Shown here piece by piece: positions 1-8,900 of a DNA stretch of 64,000 nucleotides. How positions within the stretch are numbered: position 1 is the first letter of the stretch; each line of letters opens with the position of its first letter. The notes beneath the pieces were generated by a model. That model had not been told where the DNA came from and searched no databases. It saw nothing but the letters and a program-made list of their open reading frames with translations. The position numbers and the translations under genes were made by a program. The stretch is from positions 35,932-99,931 of the forward strand of contig JAFGBT010000025.1 of NCBI GenBank assembly GCA_016933025.1. Reading direction: 5' to 3'. This DNA comes from Spirochaetota bacterium (lineage in GTDB: Bacteria > Spirochaetota > UBA4802 > UBA5550).

Positions 1-1
1 A

Positions 2-49
2 GTGAACGAGGAAGTGTTTAAACGCATTGAGGCTGTCCTGCGTCAATGA
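2..49 (+). CDS. C-terminal end of an upstream gene (partial)
   Basis: A reading frame open from the window edge encodes VNEEVFKRIEAVLRQ and stops with TGA at 47-49, 27 bases before the TolC-family start. The tail looks like an amphipathic helix. Its position suggests the first gene of an efflux operon, for example an adaptor or inner-membrane pump, but 15 residues cannot identify a family. The frame could also be open by chance. Confidence 0.4.
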   Translation: MNEEVFKRIEAVLRQ

Positions 50-76
50 CGAGATATTTAGCTTTAGGAGTTTGAT

Positions 77-1735
77 ATGAACGGCACGATGACACGGGGA
101 ATTTTGATTGCATTGCTTGTCTTAATGGTCCCCGGCGCGGGCGCTCAGCAGGCGTATGATAAATCTTCTCCGGACAAGAACGGAACAGAGAAGACCGCCG
201 TACCGGACGCTGCGGAGCGTGCGAAGAGGGAGAGCAGACAGATGAAGATCGAGCTGTCTGACGAGCCGGCACTCGTACTCGGGTCGATGAAAATTACCAT
301 AGGCCAGGCGATAGAGTGGGCCGTGAAGCAGAATTTCGACATGCTCTCGGTGAGCTATGACGTGGCGATGGTCGATTCCATGTACAACCAGTTTCAGAAG
401 AAATTCGCGCCGGTGCTCGCTGCGGAAGCCGGGGGCGCCTACAAGGAGTTCACGCCCTCCGAAAAGTCATTTGCCGGACGGAACGTGCTGAAGGCCGATG
501 GGAGCCTGTCGATCTACAAGAATTTTTCGTCGGGCACCACGCTCATCGCGGGTCTCTCGCATGAATATGACGATTTCGCCCGGAGCAAGACCGGGTCGGG
601 CATGCTGTTTTCGGGCATGCTGGGGCCGGACAACATGCACAAGCCGACCGTCTTCATTTCAATCCAGCAGGAGTTACTAAAGAACGCATTCGGGATCAAC
701 GACCGCCAGGTCGCGAAGATACTGAAGAACGCCTCGACCATGCAGAAAGAGGGGATCGTGTTCCAGCTTTCCCTGGTCGTCGTCGGCGTTATCGGCGACT
801 ACTGGAGCACGGTGATGGCCAAGACTTCCCTGGAAAACGCGGAGCTCCAGGTGCGGGAGACGAAGAAGGTGCGGGACATCACCGCCCGCAACGCGGCCTA
901 CGGGCTTGCGGACGATTACACATTGAACCTCTACAATTCGATGCTCGCGGGCGCGGAGGCAAAGATGGCGATGATTCGCCAGAAATACCGGATGTCGCTC
1001 AGAGAGTTCCTCACCACGATAAACGTCGACGAGAACATGGAAGTGAGCGGGACAGCGGTTTTTTCCAACAAGTACCCTTCAATCAATATCGAAGAATCCC
1101 TTAAAACGGCATACGACAGGCGGGCGGATTACAAGATCGCGCAGATGAGCCTCGAGAACGCGAAGATGAGTGTGAGAATCAATGAAAACAATTCTCTCCC
1201 GGCCCTGACTGCCGTGATAAATGCCGCGTCGATCGGGGAACAGAGAAATTTTGCCGGCGCCATGGGAGAGGTCGCGAGCGTTGAGTATCCCGCGATCGAG
1301 GGAAAGCTCAAGATGACTTATCCGATCGGGGACAAGGGACTGTACACGGACGAGAGGAACGCCCGTTTCAAGCTGAAGCAGGCGCAGATACAGCTTGATA
1401 AGTACCGGCGGAAGGTCAAGGATGACGTCATGAACGCCGTGGAATCCATCGAATCGACCTACCGGATGTACCAGAAGGCGATGGAGGCGCGAAAGCAGTC
1501 GGAGCTCTTCTACAAAGGCATGTTGAGGGACCTCAGACTCGGCCGGCTGAACTCCGCCATCGTGATCAACGGCCTCAACGCACTGGTGCAGAGCCGCGAG
1601 GGCGAGCTCCAGGCCCTGGTGGGCTATAATCTGTCCCTTCTGATGTACGACGTGGCAAGGAACGAGCTTTTCAGCAAGTACAAGATCGACGTGGACAAAT
1701 ACATACCTAAAGACATAAAGAAGACGTCGCGCTAG
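77..1735 (+). CDS. TolC-family outer membrane efflux protein
   Basis: 552 residues. TolC-family proteins form trimeric outer-membrane channels that complete tripartite efflux pumps or type I secretion systems. The first 24 residues are a signal peptide (hydrophobic ILIALLVLMVPGAGA ending before QQ). The rest is long amphipathic helix with two related halves, around residues 85-330 and 340-530, as in the two outer-membrane-efflux repeats of TolC. Examples are the stretches near VRETKKVRDITARNA and RFKLKQAQIQLDKYRRKVK. AGGAG lies six bases before the ATG at 77; a second ATG at 89 is possible. The gene follows closely on an upstream frame, but any pump partners lie outside the window. The substrate cannot be told from sequence. 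Confidence 0.85.
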   Translation: MNGTMTRGILIALLVLMVPGAGAQQAYDKSSPDKNGTEKTAVPDAAERAKRESRQMKIELSDEPALVLGSMKITIGQAIEWAVKQNFDMLSVSYDVAMVDSMYNQFQKKFAPVLAAEAGGAYKEFTPSEKSFAGRNVLKADGSLSIYKNFSSGTTLIAGLSHEYDDFARSKTGSGMLFSGMLGPDNMHKPTVFISIQQELLKNAFGINDRQVAKILKNASTMQKEGIVFQLSLVVVGVIGDYWSTVMAKTSLENAELQVRETKKVRDITARNAAYGLADDYTLNLYNSMLAGAEAKMAMIRQKYRMSLREFLTTINVDENMEVSGTAVFSNKYPSINIEESLKTAYDRRADYKIAQMSLENAKMSVRINENNSLPALTAVINAASIGEQRNFAGAMGEVASVEYPAIEGKLKMTYPIGDKGLYTDERNARFKLKQAQIQLDKYRRKVKDDVMNAVESIESTYRMYQKAMEARKQSELFYKGMLRDLRLGRLNSAIVINGLNALVQSREGELQALVGYNLSLLMYDVARNELFSKYKIDVDKYIPKDIKKTSR

Positions 1736-1883
1736 CCCGCACCGGCGGCCCGGTTATGGGAATGAAGGGTCATGAGATACCGGCCAGGCCAATAGTATAA
1801 TCGCCAGCATAGTCGGCATTCTTGCAGATGTGTTCTCCTCAGGTTGTATCGAGTAACATCTTCATAGTCCAATCTTTAATTAT

Positions 1884-1912
1884 TTGACGATTTTAATGTA
1901 CGATGATATACT
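1884..1912 (+). promoter_or_regulatory. sigma-70-like promoter for the PAS/PP2C gene
   Basis: TTGACG at 1884-1889 and TATACT at 1907-1912 are separated by 17 bases. Transcription would start near 1919, about 40 bases before the ATG at 1959. The match is seen in sequence; activity is inferred. Confidence 0.5.
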
Positions 1913-1958
1913 TGTAGTATCGTCTCTATTCGATTGTATTTTATAAAACAATAAAACA

Positions 1959-4019
1959 ATGAAGATTCATAAAGATCTCAAGGGCAGAATAAGGAAATAT
2001 TTTGGCGCCCTGAAATCAGTACCACCCAAACTCCGCGGCTTTATTGATGACATTAATAATGATTATTACCGAATTTCTGAGAGAACAGATGATACTCTTG
2101 GGGATGCCAATCTCTTCCGCCTCCTGTCCAGGAACGTTACGGATGTCATCTGGACCATGGATCTTCTGCTCAGACTCCAGTACGTTACCCCGTCATGCCG
2201 GGTGCTGACCGGCTATACCCCTGACGAATTATTGAAAATGACGCTCGAAGAGTTTGTGACTCCCGAGACGCTGAAACTCTGCTATACCACCTTGCTGAGG
2301 GAGCTTGATAATCAGAGGACCGGCGGGCAGGACTGGCGCAGGCCCGTCTTCCTTGACTGCCAGTTTCGGCGCAAGGACAGCACCCTTATATGGGCCGAGA
2401 TACGGGTCGCCTTTATCATGGAAGGCAACCGGCCGAAAGGAATCATCGGCGTCTGCAGGGACATCTCGGCCCGCCGCGAAATGGAAGAGAGGCTCAGGCA
2501 GAGCGAGGAGCAGTACCGCTCCATACTGGAGACCATCGAGGACGGCTATTATGAAGTCGATCTTGCCGGGAGATACGTTTTTTTCAACTCGGCCTTCTGC
2601 CGGATGATAGGATATACGCCGGATGAGCTCATGGGAATGAGTTTCAGGCAGATTGTGCCGGAAGAATCGCATAAAAAAATATTCAAACTCTACAATAAAC
2701 TTTACACTGAAGGGGTGCAGGAGCGGCTGACGAGAAGCCGATATATCCGCAAGGACGGCGTCGTCCGGCACGCCGAGGGTTCTATTTCGCTCCGGTTCGA
2801 CTCCGAGGGGAACAAAATCGGCTTCTGCGGAATCATAAGAGATATTACCGATAAGATCGCAATGGAGGATTCTCTGCGCCAGAGCGAGCAGAAGTGGCGA
2901 AGCCTGTACAACAGCATTCCCGGCGGCAGCTTCGTAGTCGACAGGAACCGTATCATTACCGACGCCAATGCCATTACCTGCATGATCGCCGGGTATACCT
3001 ACGGCGAGCTGGTCGGGGAGAAATGCAGCATTATCTGCCAGGAAGATCCGGAAACCTGCACCTGCCCGATAGCCGGGGAAAACAGTGAAAAGGTCGACAA
3101 CGTCGAATCAGCGCTGAAAACGAAAGACGGAAGGATTATTCCGATTATTAAGAGCGCCCATCGGATGAGGAGCGGTGAAGAAGAAATGGTACTGGCGAAT
3201 TTTCATGATATCAGCCGAATGAAGGAGATCGAAGAGGCGCTCCGCACGAGTGAGGAAAGTTTACGGAAAAGGAATGATGCGATCGAGAAGGACCTGCTGA
3301 CCGCCCAGCTTATCCAGCGTTCCCTCCTCTCGGTGAACCTGCCGAAGCTTGAATGGGTCAAGGTCGATTACCGCTATCTTCCTCTTGACGCGGTGGGCGG
3401 GGATTACTTCTCATTAACCCAGCTCCGCGAGGGCGGGATGGGCGTATTCATCGGCGACGTGTCGAGCCATGGCGTGACCGCCGCGCTCTTCCTCTCGCTG
3501 GTGAAGGCGACGTCGGAGCGGATCTGCCGCGACCACGCCCTTCAGCCGCTCCAGTTCGTAAACATGCTCAACGCTGAGCTCTACAACAACATGCCGCTGA
3601 GCTTCCTCACGGCAACCTACGGCGTGTTCGGCGTCTCCTGTAACGGCGTTACGCCGTTTACCTTCAGCTCGGCCGGCCACCCGTATCCGATCCTCTTCAG
3701 GGCCGATGCCGGAACGGCCGAGTACGTCCGGTGCAAGGGGACCCTCATCGGCATGTTCGAGCAGCTCGATTTTCATGAGACGACCGTCCACTTGATGAAA
3801 GGTGACCGGATATTCCTCTACACGGACGGGATCCCGGAAACCGTAAACGAAAAAAAAGACCTTATCGGATACGAGCGGCTCCCCGAATTAATCAGGGACT
3901 GCAACAGCGAATCTCTGGAGGAGACGCTGGATAATATAATTGGCGAGATCAACGCATTCAGGGGCGGGGCCGGTCTCTGCGACGACATCGTGCTCCTCGG
4001 CTTTGAGGTTATCGGCTGA
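1959..4019 (+). CDS. Three-PAS sensor with SpoIIE/PP2C phosphatase output
   Basis: 686 residues, no membrane segment, so probably cytoplasmic. Three PAS domains lie at about 50-175, 185-300 and 307-420, each followed by a PAC-like strand (GVCRDISARREMEERL, GIIRDITDKIAMEDSL, ANFHDISRMKEIEEAL). A short coiled coil leads into a SpoIIE-type PP2C domain at about 450-685. Its metal-binding motifs are intact: VGGDYFSL near 475, GDVSSHGVTAAL, and LYTDGIPE. Such enzymes dephosphorylate STAS-domain anti-anti-sigma proteins. The third PAS holds a cysteine-rich stretch (CSIICQEDPETCTCP) that could bind a metal or cofactor. The start has no good Shine-Dalgarno sequence. This PP2C differs from the tighter group at 4722-6164 and 37925-44686. 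Confidence 0.88.
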   Translation: MKIHKDLKGRIRKYFGALKSVPPKLRGFIDDINNDYYRISERTDDTLGDANLFRLLSRNVTDVIWTMDLLLRLQYVTPSCRVLTGYTPDELLKMTLEEFVTPETLKLCYTTLLRELDNQRTGGQDWRRPVFLDCQFRRKDSTLIWAEIRVAFIMEGNRPKGIIGVCRDISARREMEERLRQSEEQYRSILETIEDGYYEVDLAGRYVFFNSAFCRMIGYTPDELMGMSFRQIVPEESHKKIFKLYNKLYTEGVQERLTRSRYIRKDGVVRHAEGSISLRFDSEGNKIGFCGIIRDITDKIAMEDSLRQSEQKWRSLYNSIPGGSFVVDRNRIITDANAITCMIAGYTYGELVGEKCSIICQEDPETCTCPIAGENSEKVDNVESALKTKDGRIIPIIKSAHRMRSGEEEMVLANFHDISRMKEIEEALRTSEESLRKRNDAIEKDLLTAQLIQRSLLSVNLPKLEWVKVDYRYLPLDAVGGDYFSLTQLREGGMGVFIGDVSSHGVTAALFLSLVKATSERICRDHALQPLQFVNMLNAELYNNMPLSFLTATYGVFGVSCNGVTPFTFSSAGHPYPILFRADAGTAEYVRCKGTLIGMFEQLDFHETTVHLMKGDRIFLYTDGIPETVNEKKDLIGYERLPELIRDCNSESLEETLDNIIGEINAFRGGAGLCDDIVLLGFEVIG

Positions 4020-4073
4020 TAAACGAGGCCCGCTGACGCGATACGCCATCCATTAATTCTGCGGAGGTAGAAT

Positions 4074-4721
4074 ATGAAAAAGAGTGTTGCCCCGGCGATT
4101 TTAGCGGCAGCGGTTATCTGCCTTTTTTGCGGCAGGGATAACACCGGATCATGTTGCGCCGGGGTCGCGCCCGCTAATGAGGGCGCGCGGGCGTTAACAG
4201 TCTGTATCGCCGCCGCAGAATCGGAGCTTGAAGCGGAAGGGTCGAATGCGGACAGGACCGGCTATGCCGGGCCGGCGAGAGAGATCAAACCGGAGCGGGT
4301 TGATCCAGCGACAGGGGACTCGGGCGGCACACGGTATTCCTCCGGGCGTAACGCTCCGTCCGGTTCGGCCGCCGCGCGGACACCCGAGGCGTCAACAGCC
4401 AAAAAGAGCGGGCGGGCTTCAAAGTCTGTGACAGCGGCATCGGATTCAGACGCTTCGCGCAAAACGGCGGCCGATACGGGGCCTTCGGCGGAGAGGAGCC
4501 CGGATAAAACCAGCGGCGTAAACGGGGCGGGGGCGAAGGAGACGGCAGGAGGCATGGCGGCGTCGGAAGCGCGGGACAACAAACAAGGTGCGCCGGCGAC
4601 GCGCAAAGAGGAGAACGTCTCAGAAGATAATGAAGATTCAATGGCCGGCACCAGAGAGAAGTACGCGGCTCCGGAAGGCCTGCTCGCCAAGCCGAGGGTC
4701 GACCCCCCGGAAGTGAAATGA
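4074..4721 (+). CDS. Low-complexity secreted or lipid-anchored protein
   Basis: 215 residues. GGAGG lies just before the ATG, which supports translation. The first 20 residues are a hydrophobic export signal (VAPAILAAAVICLFC); Cys16 or Cys19 could be lipidated under the loose spirochaetal lipobox rule. The remainder is rich in Ala, Ser, Gly, Lys and Glu, with no predicted fold, and ends in a Pro-rich tail (LLAKPRVDPPEVK). No family was recognised. Its stop codon directly abuts the stop codon of the convergent phosphatase gene. It follows the PAS/PP2C gene by 54 bases and may be cotranscribed with it. The composition resembles a periplasmic spacer or surface-exposed disordered protein. Confidence 0.6.
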   Translation: MKKSVAPAILAAAVICLFCGRDNTGSCCAGVAPANEGARALTVCIAAAESELEAEGSNADRTGYAGPAREIKPERVDPATGDSGGTRYSSGRNAPSGSAAARTPEASTAKKSGRASKSVTAASDSDASRKTAADTGPSAERSPDKTSGVNGAGAKETAGGMAASEARDNKQGAPATRKEENVSEDNEDSMAGTREKYAAPEGLLAKPRVDPPEVK

Positions 4722-6164
4722 CTACTTGCGCTTCAGGATGACGATCGTGGCGTCGTCTTTCAGACGATAGTTCCTGATTTCGCCGAGGAGTTTGTCTTTT
4801 ATAAGATTGACATCGCCTGACGATTTGCAATATTTCTTGAATATGTTTGCGAGTTGGTCCTGGCCGAACATTTTTCCTTCGGCGTCCACCGCCTCGGTGA
4901 TGCCGTCCGTGAAGAGGAAGAGCACATCCCCTTTTTTCATATTAAACGAATCGTCGTCGCACATGCCGTCGATTTTTTCCAGCAGGCCGATCCACATGCC
5001 GCGCGTCTCCACGAGCTCAACGCGCTTCTTGAGATTGCGGTAGACCATCATGTCCTGGTGCAGGCCGGAAAAGACGAATTTTCCCCTCTCCTCGCAGGCG
5101 AGCACGGTGATGGTCATGTATTTTTTTTCGCCGAAGCGCTGTATGTTCCTCGATATGACGTGGTTGATGGTGTTCAGCAGCCTGGTCGGGTTCTGTTTAG
5201 GGTATTGTCTCAGGACCGTCTGGATGGAGGTCTGCACCATCATCATCACGAGGCCGGCCGAGACCCCGTGACCGGAGACGTCGCCTATCACGATCCAGTT
5301 TTTGTTTCCCACGTTGATGATGTCATAGTAGTCCCCCCCGACCTCGTCGGCGGGGATCATGGTGGCGGTGATATCATATCCTTTGATTGACGGGGCCTCC
5401 GGCAGGAGTATCGTCTGTATCTTGCGGGCAAGCTCCATCTCGCCCCAGAGGGCCTCCATCGCCTTTGATAGCTTTTCGTGGGACTCGTTGAGCTGATCGC
5501 GCTTCACAAGAAAATTGAAGCTCACAATGCCGAGGACTATCACCAGAAACCCGAGGAAGATAAAGGTGACCCCGGTGTTCTGCAGCACGCTTTTGATCGA
5601 CACGTTGATGCTCATCGTCTCTTCTGTCTGTTTCCTCATCTTTTCCCTGAGAAGGTTGCTCAACTCCGTATCGATTGACGAAAAAACTTTCAGCATCGCG
5701 TTGCCGTAAAACGTCCCCTGGTCCACGTACGCGTTCGCCACCTCGATCCCGACTTCATAGTAGGTATTGATGGCGACGTCGATCTCTTCGATTTTCTTGA
5801 TCTCGGCCGGATCATCGGCAAACATTTTTTTCAGGTTATCAATCTCCTTGAGGGCCTGCTGGTAATAGGCTTCCGCCTCTTTAAAACCGCTGTCGTAGCC
5901 CTTTTCGTTGCGGGTCGCGCCGACATAGTAGAGCCACTTCTGCATGTTCATGACGTTCCGCTCGAGCCGCACATATGCGAACGCGCCGGGAAGGGTTGTT
6001 TCAATGGCGTGGTTCGCCCTGTTCGCGTTTTTGCCGGTCACTACCGCTTCAATGATGAAGAACGCGAGGATGGGAATCAATATCGCGGCGGTTATTGTTA
6101 CGATTTTCCTGTATTGTATGAAAAAGTTTTTCATGCTGACGATGTATGATTTGATATCCTTCAT
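4722..6164 (-). CDS. Membrane PP2C/SpoIIE phosphatase with periplasmic sensor
   Basis: 480 residues from the chosen ATG. AGGAG lies eight bases before it, while upstream ATGs have no proper ribosome site. A transmembrane helix (IVTITAAILIPILAFFIIEAVV) is followed by about 150 residues of helical periplasmic domain resembling a four-helix bundle. A second helix (VTFIFLGFLVIVLGIVSFNFLV) leads through a short coiled coil into a PP2C domain with VGGDYYDIIN, GDVSGHGVSAGLVMMM and LFLFTDGITEA. The catalytic domain belongs to the same subgroup as the phosphatases at 37925-44686, sharing MTITVLA and FSGLHQDMMVYR-type stretches. Expected substrates are phosphorylated STAS proteins such as those at 46.7-47.3 kb; that link is inferred. 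Confidence 0.85.
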   Translation of the reverse strand: MKDIKSYIVSMKNFFIQYRKIVTITAAILIPILAFFIIEAVVTGKNANRANHAIETTLPGAFAYVRLERNVMNMQKWLYYVGATRNEKGYDSGFKEAEAYYQQALKEIDNLKKMFADDPAEIKKIEEIDVAINTYYEVGIEVANAYVDQGTFYGNAMLKVFSSIDTELSNLLREKMRKQTEETMSINVSIKSVLQNTGVTFIFLGFLVIVLGIVSFNFLVKRDQLNESHEKLSKAMEALWGEMELARKIQTILLPEAPSIKGYDITATMIPADEVGGDYYDIINVGNKNWIVIGDVSGHGVSAGLVMMMVQTSIQTVLRQYPKQNPTRLLNTINHVISRNIQRFGEKKYMTITVLACEERGKFVFSGLHQDMMVYRNLKKRVELVETRGMWIGLLEKIDGMCDDDSFNMKKGDVLFLFTDGITEAVDAEGKMFGQDQLANIFKKYCKSSGDVNLIKDKLLGEIRNYRLKDDATIVILKRK

Positions 6165-6304
6165 TGGCATGACTCCTGATGGCGCATTTGCCGGCCGCAT
6201 GACGCGCAAGCGGCCTGGATTACCGGCAGATGATTGACGGTGCATTATATTATTTTATCAACGATTAAAAATCGAGATAGTCAATTATTTTTTCTGTATT
6301 ATTG

Positions 6305-6333
6305 TTGACAATTGAATATTTTTATACTATCAA
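6305..6333 (+). promoter_or_regulatory. possible promoter for the porin/PstS-like pair
   Basis: TTGACA at 6305-6310, 17-base spacer, TATCAA at 6328-6333, in an AT-rich stretch 150 bases before the TTG start at 6484. The -10 match is weak. Confidence 0.4.
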
Positions 6334-6483
6334 CTCAGTGCAGGAACGGCATGTTGAGAGGTAGATAACCCCGATTGGTCGGCGACCAGGAGGGCGACAT
6401 ATATCCCTGCCGCGTATATGCCGTAATAATTCAATAGAGTAAAGATTTCCCTGTCGAAATTCAATTAATGCAGGAGGGAGTTC

Positions 6484-7956
6484 TTGAAAAGTAAAAGATT
6501 GATATCCTTGCTGTTGGCCGCGCTCATGCTTGCCGCGTTTCAGGTTTATGCGAAAGATAAAAAAGGAAAAAATACCGAAGAAAAGATGGATCCGACGGAA
6601 CTGGATGAGGTGGAAGAACCTTCTTTAGTAAGAGAACAGAAATTTCATATATCGGGTTTTATAGACTTTCAGTTTCAGTATTCCATGCTGGAATCCAACA
6701 AGAACCCCGCTAAAATATATCTAAAAACTCAAAAGCATTTTACCGTGAGCAATTTGAACCTCTATTTAAAGTTCAACGTAGCCAGGGGCTGGGAGGTATT
6801 CAGCGAGATACGGTTTTTATATGTGCCGGAAGGGATGAAAACCCCGTGGTCGGACGTTTCAGATCCCACCGTATCCGTACTTCCCCAAAAGATCCTGTTC
6901 TATCCGGTGGATACAAGTTTTTATGACAACAACGTTGTCATGGGCAAGTACGGCTCTATTGGCATTGAGAGGGCGTATATTGAATGGAACCGGCATGATT
7001 TCGCGAAAATCAGGGCGGGTCATTTTCTGTCCCCGTATGGGATATGGAGCCAGGACCACGGCGCGCCGGTCGTGACCTCGATCCGCACGCCGGTCATCGC
7101 TGCCGCGCCGGTGCCCTTAATTGGCATGCCGCGGTCGCAGACCGGCCTGGAGTTCCTGGGCAAAGTAAATATTCCAGGCATCAATACGCTCTTTGAGTAT
7201 GCGATATATGGAACCAATGGAAATTCAGTGGATGCCGCCGTCGCTAATGAACATAATTCAGGTTTCAATTATGGCGCTTTTCTGAATTTTAAGCTTCCTT
7301 CCATACAAAAAACAACTGATATAGATTTCGGCGGCTCAGCCTACCGGGGGGAGAGGGTCTATCCCTTCTACCAATATTCGGTTCCGCTTTTCATCCTGGG
7401 CCCTGAAGGCTTTATGAGCATGAACCCCTATTTCATACCGATGCTCGACAAGTATAAAATCCGACAGACGGACACGATGGCAATGGCGCATCTGAGAATT
7501 GCCTTCAATAATCTGCCTGCGGACAGCACCATTATACTTCAGGGAGAATATCTGCAGGCGTGGGTCCATGAATATGGGCTCGGAAGCCTGGTTGGTCTTT
7601 CAGGATTCGTAAAACGGCCGGAAAATTATTTATATTATATGACATACGGCCAGTTTGAGTGGCAGTTTATGGGATGGCTCACGCCCTATTTCAGATATGA
7701 ATATGTGCAATTTACCAGTTCCGATACCACGCTTACCGCACAAGGAAAAAAATTTCATCTTTTTATAGGCGGCTTAAATATACGGATCATTCCGGAGGTA
7801 GTGCTCAAGCTGGAGTATAACTACACCATGCTCTATAATGCGAGTAACCTTCTTGCCATCACTGACCCGACGGATATCGCGAATTCCAAAATTTTTCCAT
7901 ACAAAACGAACAACAATATCCATCAGGTCCAGGCATCTCTTTCGGTGGCATTTTAG
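6484..7956 (+). CDS. Outer-membrane beta-barrel porin
   Basis: 490 residues beginning at a TTG codon; AGGAGGGA four bases upstream decides this start. The signal peptide is KRLISLLLAALMLAAFQVYA, cut before KDKKGK. A charged linker follows (about 25-55), then alternating aromatic beta-strands through to a C-terminal phenylalanine (QASLSVAF), the usual outer-membrane insertion signal. Strand-like segments include FIDFQFQYSML, YIEWNRHDFAKIRAGHF and YFRYEYVQFTS. Overall it resembles phosphate-selective or DcaP-like porins. The next gene, 10 bases downstream, is a small PstS-like protein, a pairing that suggests phosphate or another oxyanion as substrate. That role is inferred. Confidence 0.75.
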   Translation: MKSKRLISLLLAALMLAAFQVYAKDKKGKNTEEKMDPTELDEVEEPSLVREQKFHISGFIDFQFQYSMLESNKNPAKIYLKTQKHFTVSNLNLYLKFNVARGWEVFSEIRFLYVPEGMKTPWSDVSDPTVSVLPQKILFYPVDTSFYDNNVVMGKYGSIGIERAYIEWNRHDFAKIRAGHFLSPYGIWSQDHGAPVVTSIRTPVIAAAPVPLIGMPRSQTGLEFLGKVNIPGINTLFEYAIYGTNGNSVDAAVANEHNSGFNYGAFLNFKLPSIQKTTDIDFGGSAYRGERVYPFYQYSVPLFILGPEGFMSMNPYFIPMLDKYKIRQTDTMAMAHLRIAFNNLPADSTIILQGEYLQAWVHEYGLGSLVGLSGFVKRPENYLYYMTYGQFEWQFMGWLTPYFRYEYVQFTSSDTTLTAQGKKFHLFIGGLNIRIIPEVVLKLEYNYTMLYNASNLLAITDPTDIANSKIFPYKTNNNIHQVQASLSVAF

Positions 7957-7966
7957 GAGGCCGGCA

Positions 7967-8401
7967 ATGAAGAATAAATTACAATTTATTATAATCGCGT
8001 TGGCATTGTTCTCATTGTTCGTAATGGAGAATCATTTTGCCCTGCGCGGCCAGGGAGACGAAGTGGTCCCGATCATTAATAAAAGCCGGAAATCAATAAG
8101 CGCCGTTGAGCTGAAACGCATATTCACCGGAGATATGACGAATTGGCCGAACGGCGGCTCGATCCGGATACTCATGAATAAGGACAAGATTGTTTACGAA
8201 GAGTTCGCGAAAAACTACCTCGGCATGTCTATGAAACGGGTCGAAAACCTGTGGGTCCTCAAGAAGGTCCGCGACGGCATAATTCCGCCGCGGAAAGTAT
8301 CGAGCGTGGTCATCAAGTCGATGGTATCCCGCTCGTCGGATTTTATCGGGTTTGTCAGGCGGTCGGAATTGGATGAAGACATAAAAGTCGCGACTGAATG
8401 A
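7967..8401 (+). CDS. Small PstS-like phosphate-binding domain protein
   Basis: 144 residues. AGGAGG precedes the ATG at 7967. A signal peptide or anchor (LQFIIIALALFSLFVM) is followed by one truncated substrate-binding lobe. The stretch VVPIINKSRKSISAVELKRIF, then GDMTNWPNG, matches the phosphate-binding-protein opening usually written NKSN.-ls..-l..iF.G....W..G. Full PstS proteins have about 300 residues, so this has only part of the fold. Such short proteins occur beside porins and sensor genes and may work as periplasmic sensors, not transport components; no PstCAB genes are present here. It is probably cotranscribed with the porin. Confidence 0.7.
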   Translation: MKNKLQFIIIALALFSLFVMENHFALRGQGDEVVPIINKSRKSISAVELKRIFTGDMTNWPNGGSIRILMNKDKIVYEEFAKNYLGMSMKRVENLWVLKKVRDGIIPPRKVSSVVIKSMVSRSSDFIGFVRRSELDEDIKVATE

Positions 8402-8446
8402 TATGATGTAAGCGGCCCGGCGATCTGCCGGTTGTATCTGAGCACA

Positions 8447-8474
8447 AAAGGGGACGGGTTGAACCGTCCCCTTT
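8447..8474. terminator. hairpin terminator between convergent genes
   Basis: An 11-bp stem (AAAGGGGACGG at 8447-8457, its complement at 8464-8474) with a six-base loop lies between the stop of the PstS-like gene and the end of the STAS-like gene. The flanks give A-rich and T-rich sides, so it may serve both strands. Confidence 0.6.
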
Positions 8475-8501
8475 CGCGTCTCTGCCCAGAATGCCGGACC
8501 G

Positions 8502-8852
8502 CTACACCCCCTTCAGGGTGATGTTTTTCATGTTTTTCACTATGGTCTCAAGCGCTTTGAATGACGCAGACTGCCACTTCGAGTTCTTGTCGAATGTAAT
8601 GGTCGTTTTAACGCCGCTTTTATCGAGATCGCTCACCAGATCGACGATGGGAGGGACCGTCGACGAATTGATGTATTCCAGCTTTTCAAACTGCACCAGC
8701 AGCTCCTTGCCCTTGAATTTATCAAGTATCTGCTTGAAATAGGGAGTAATGACCGCCGAGGGATTCTTCGACTCGCTCTTGCCGGTCCAGGTCACCACGT
8801 TTTTGCCGCCCTCTGTAAAAATTATTTCAAGCTCGTTCTCTTTTAAATTCAT
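8502..8852 (-). CDS. STAS-like small regulatory protein
   Basis: 116 residues. GAGGAG lies eight bases before the ATG. The C-terminal half reads like a STAS fold: a strand (ELLVQFEKLEYI), then NSSTVPPIVDLVSDLDKSG at the position of the phosphorylated Ser loop and helix, then a second strand (VKTTITFD). The N-terminal part replaces the usual first strand with a longer beta segment. Small proteins of this kind occur in spirochaetes and cyanobacteria with SpoIIE phosphatases. The serines at the loop are candidate phosphorylation sites. It lies near two PP2C genes (1959, 4722), which fits a partner-switching role. No cognate kinase is seen. The assignment rests on pattern only. Confidence 0.55.
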   Translation of the reverse strand: MNLKENELEIIFTEGGKNVVTWTGKSESKNPSAVITPYFKQILDKFKGKELLVQFEKLEYINSSTVPPIVDLVSDLDKSGVKTTITFDKNSKWQSASFKALETIVKNMKNITLKGV

Positions 8853-8900
8853 TCTGTGTCTCCTCGTGAAAATGAAATGATTATTTGATATCCCGGGCCG

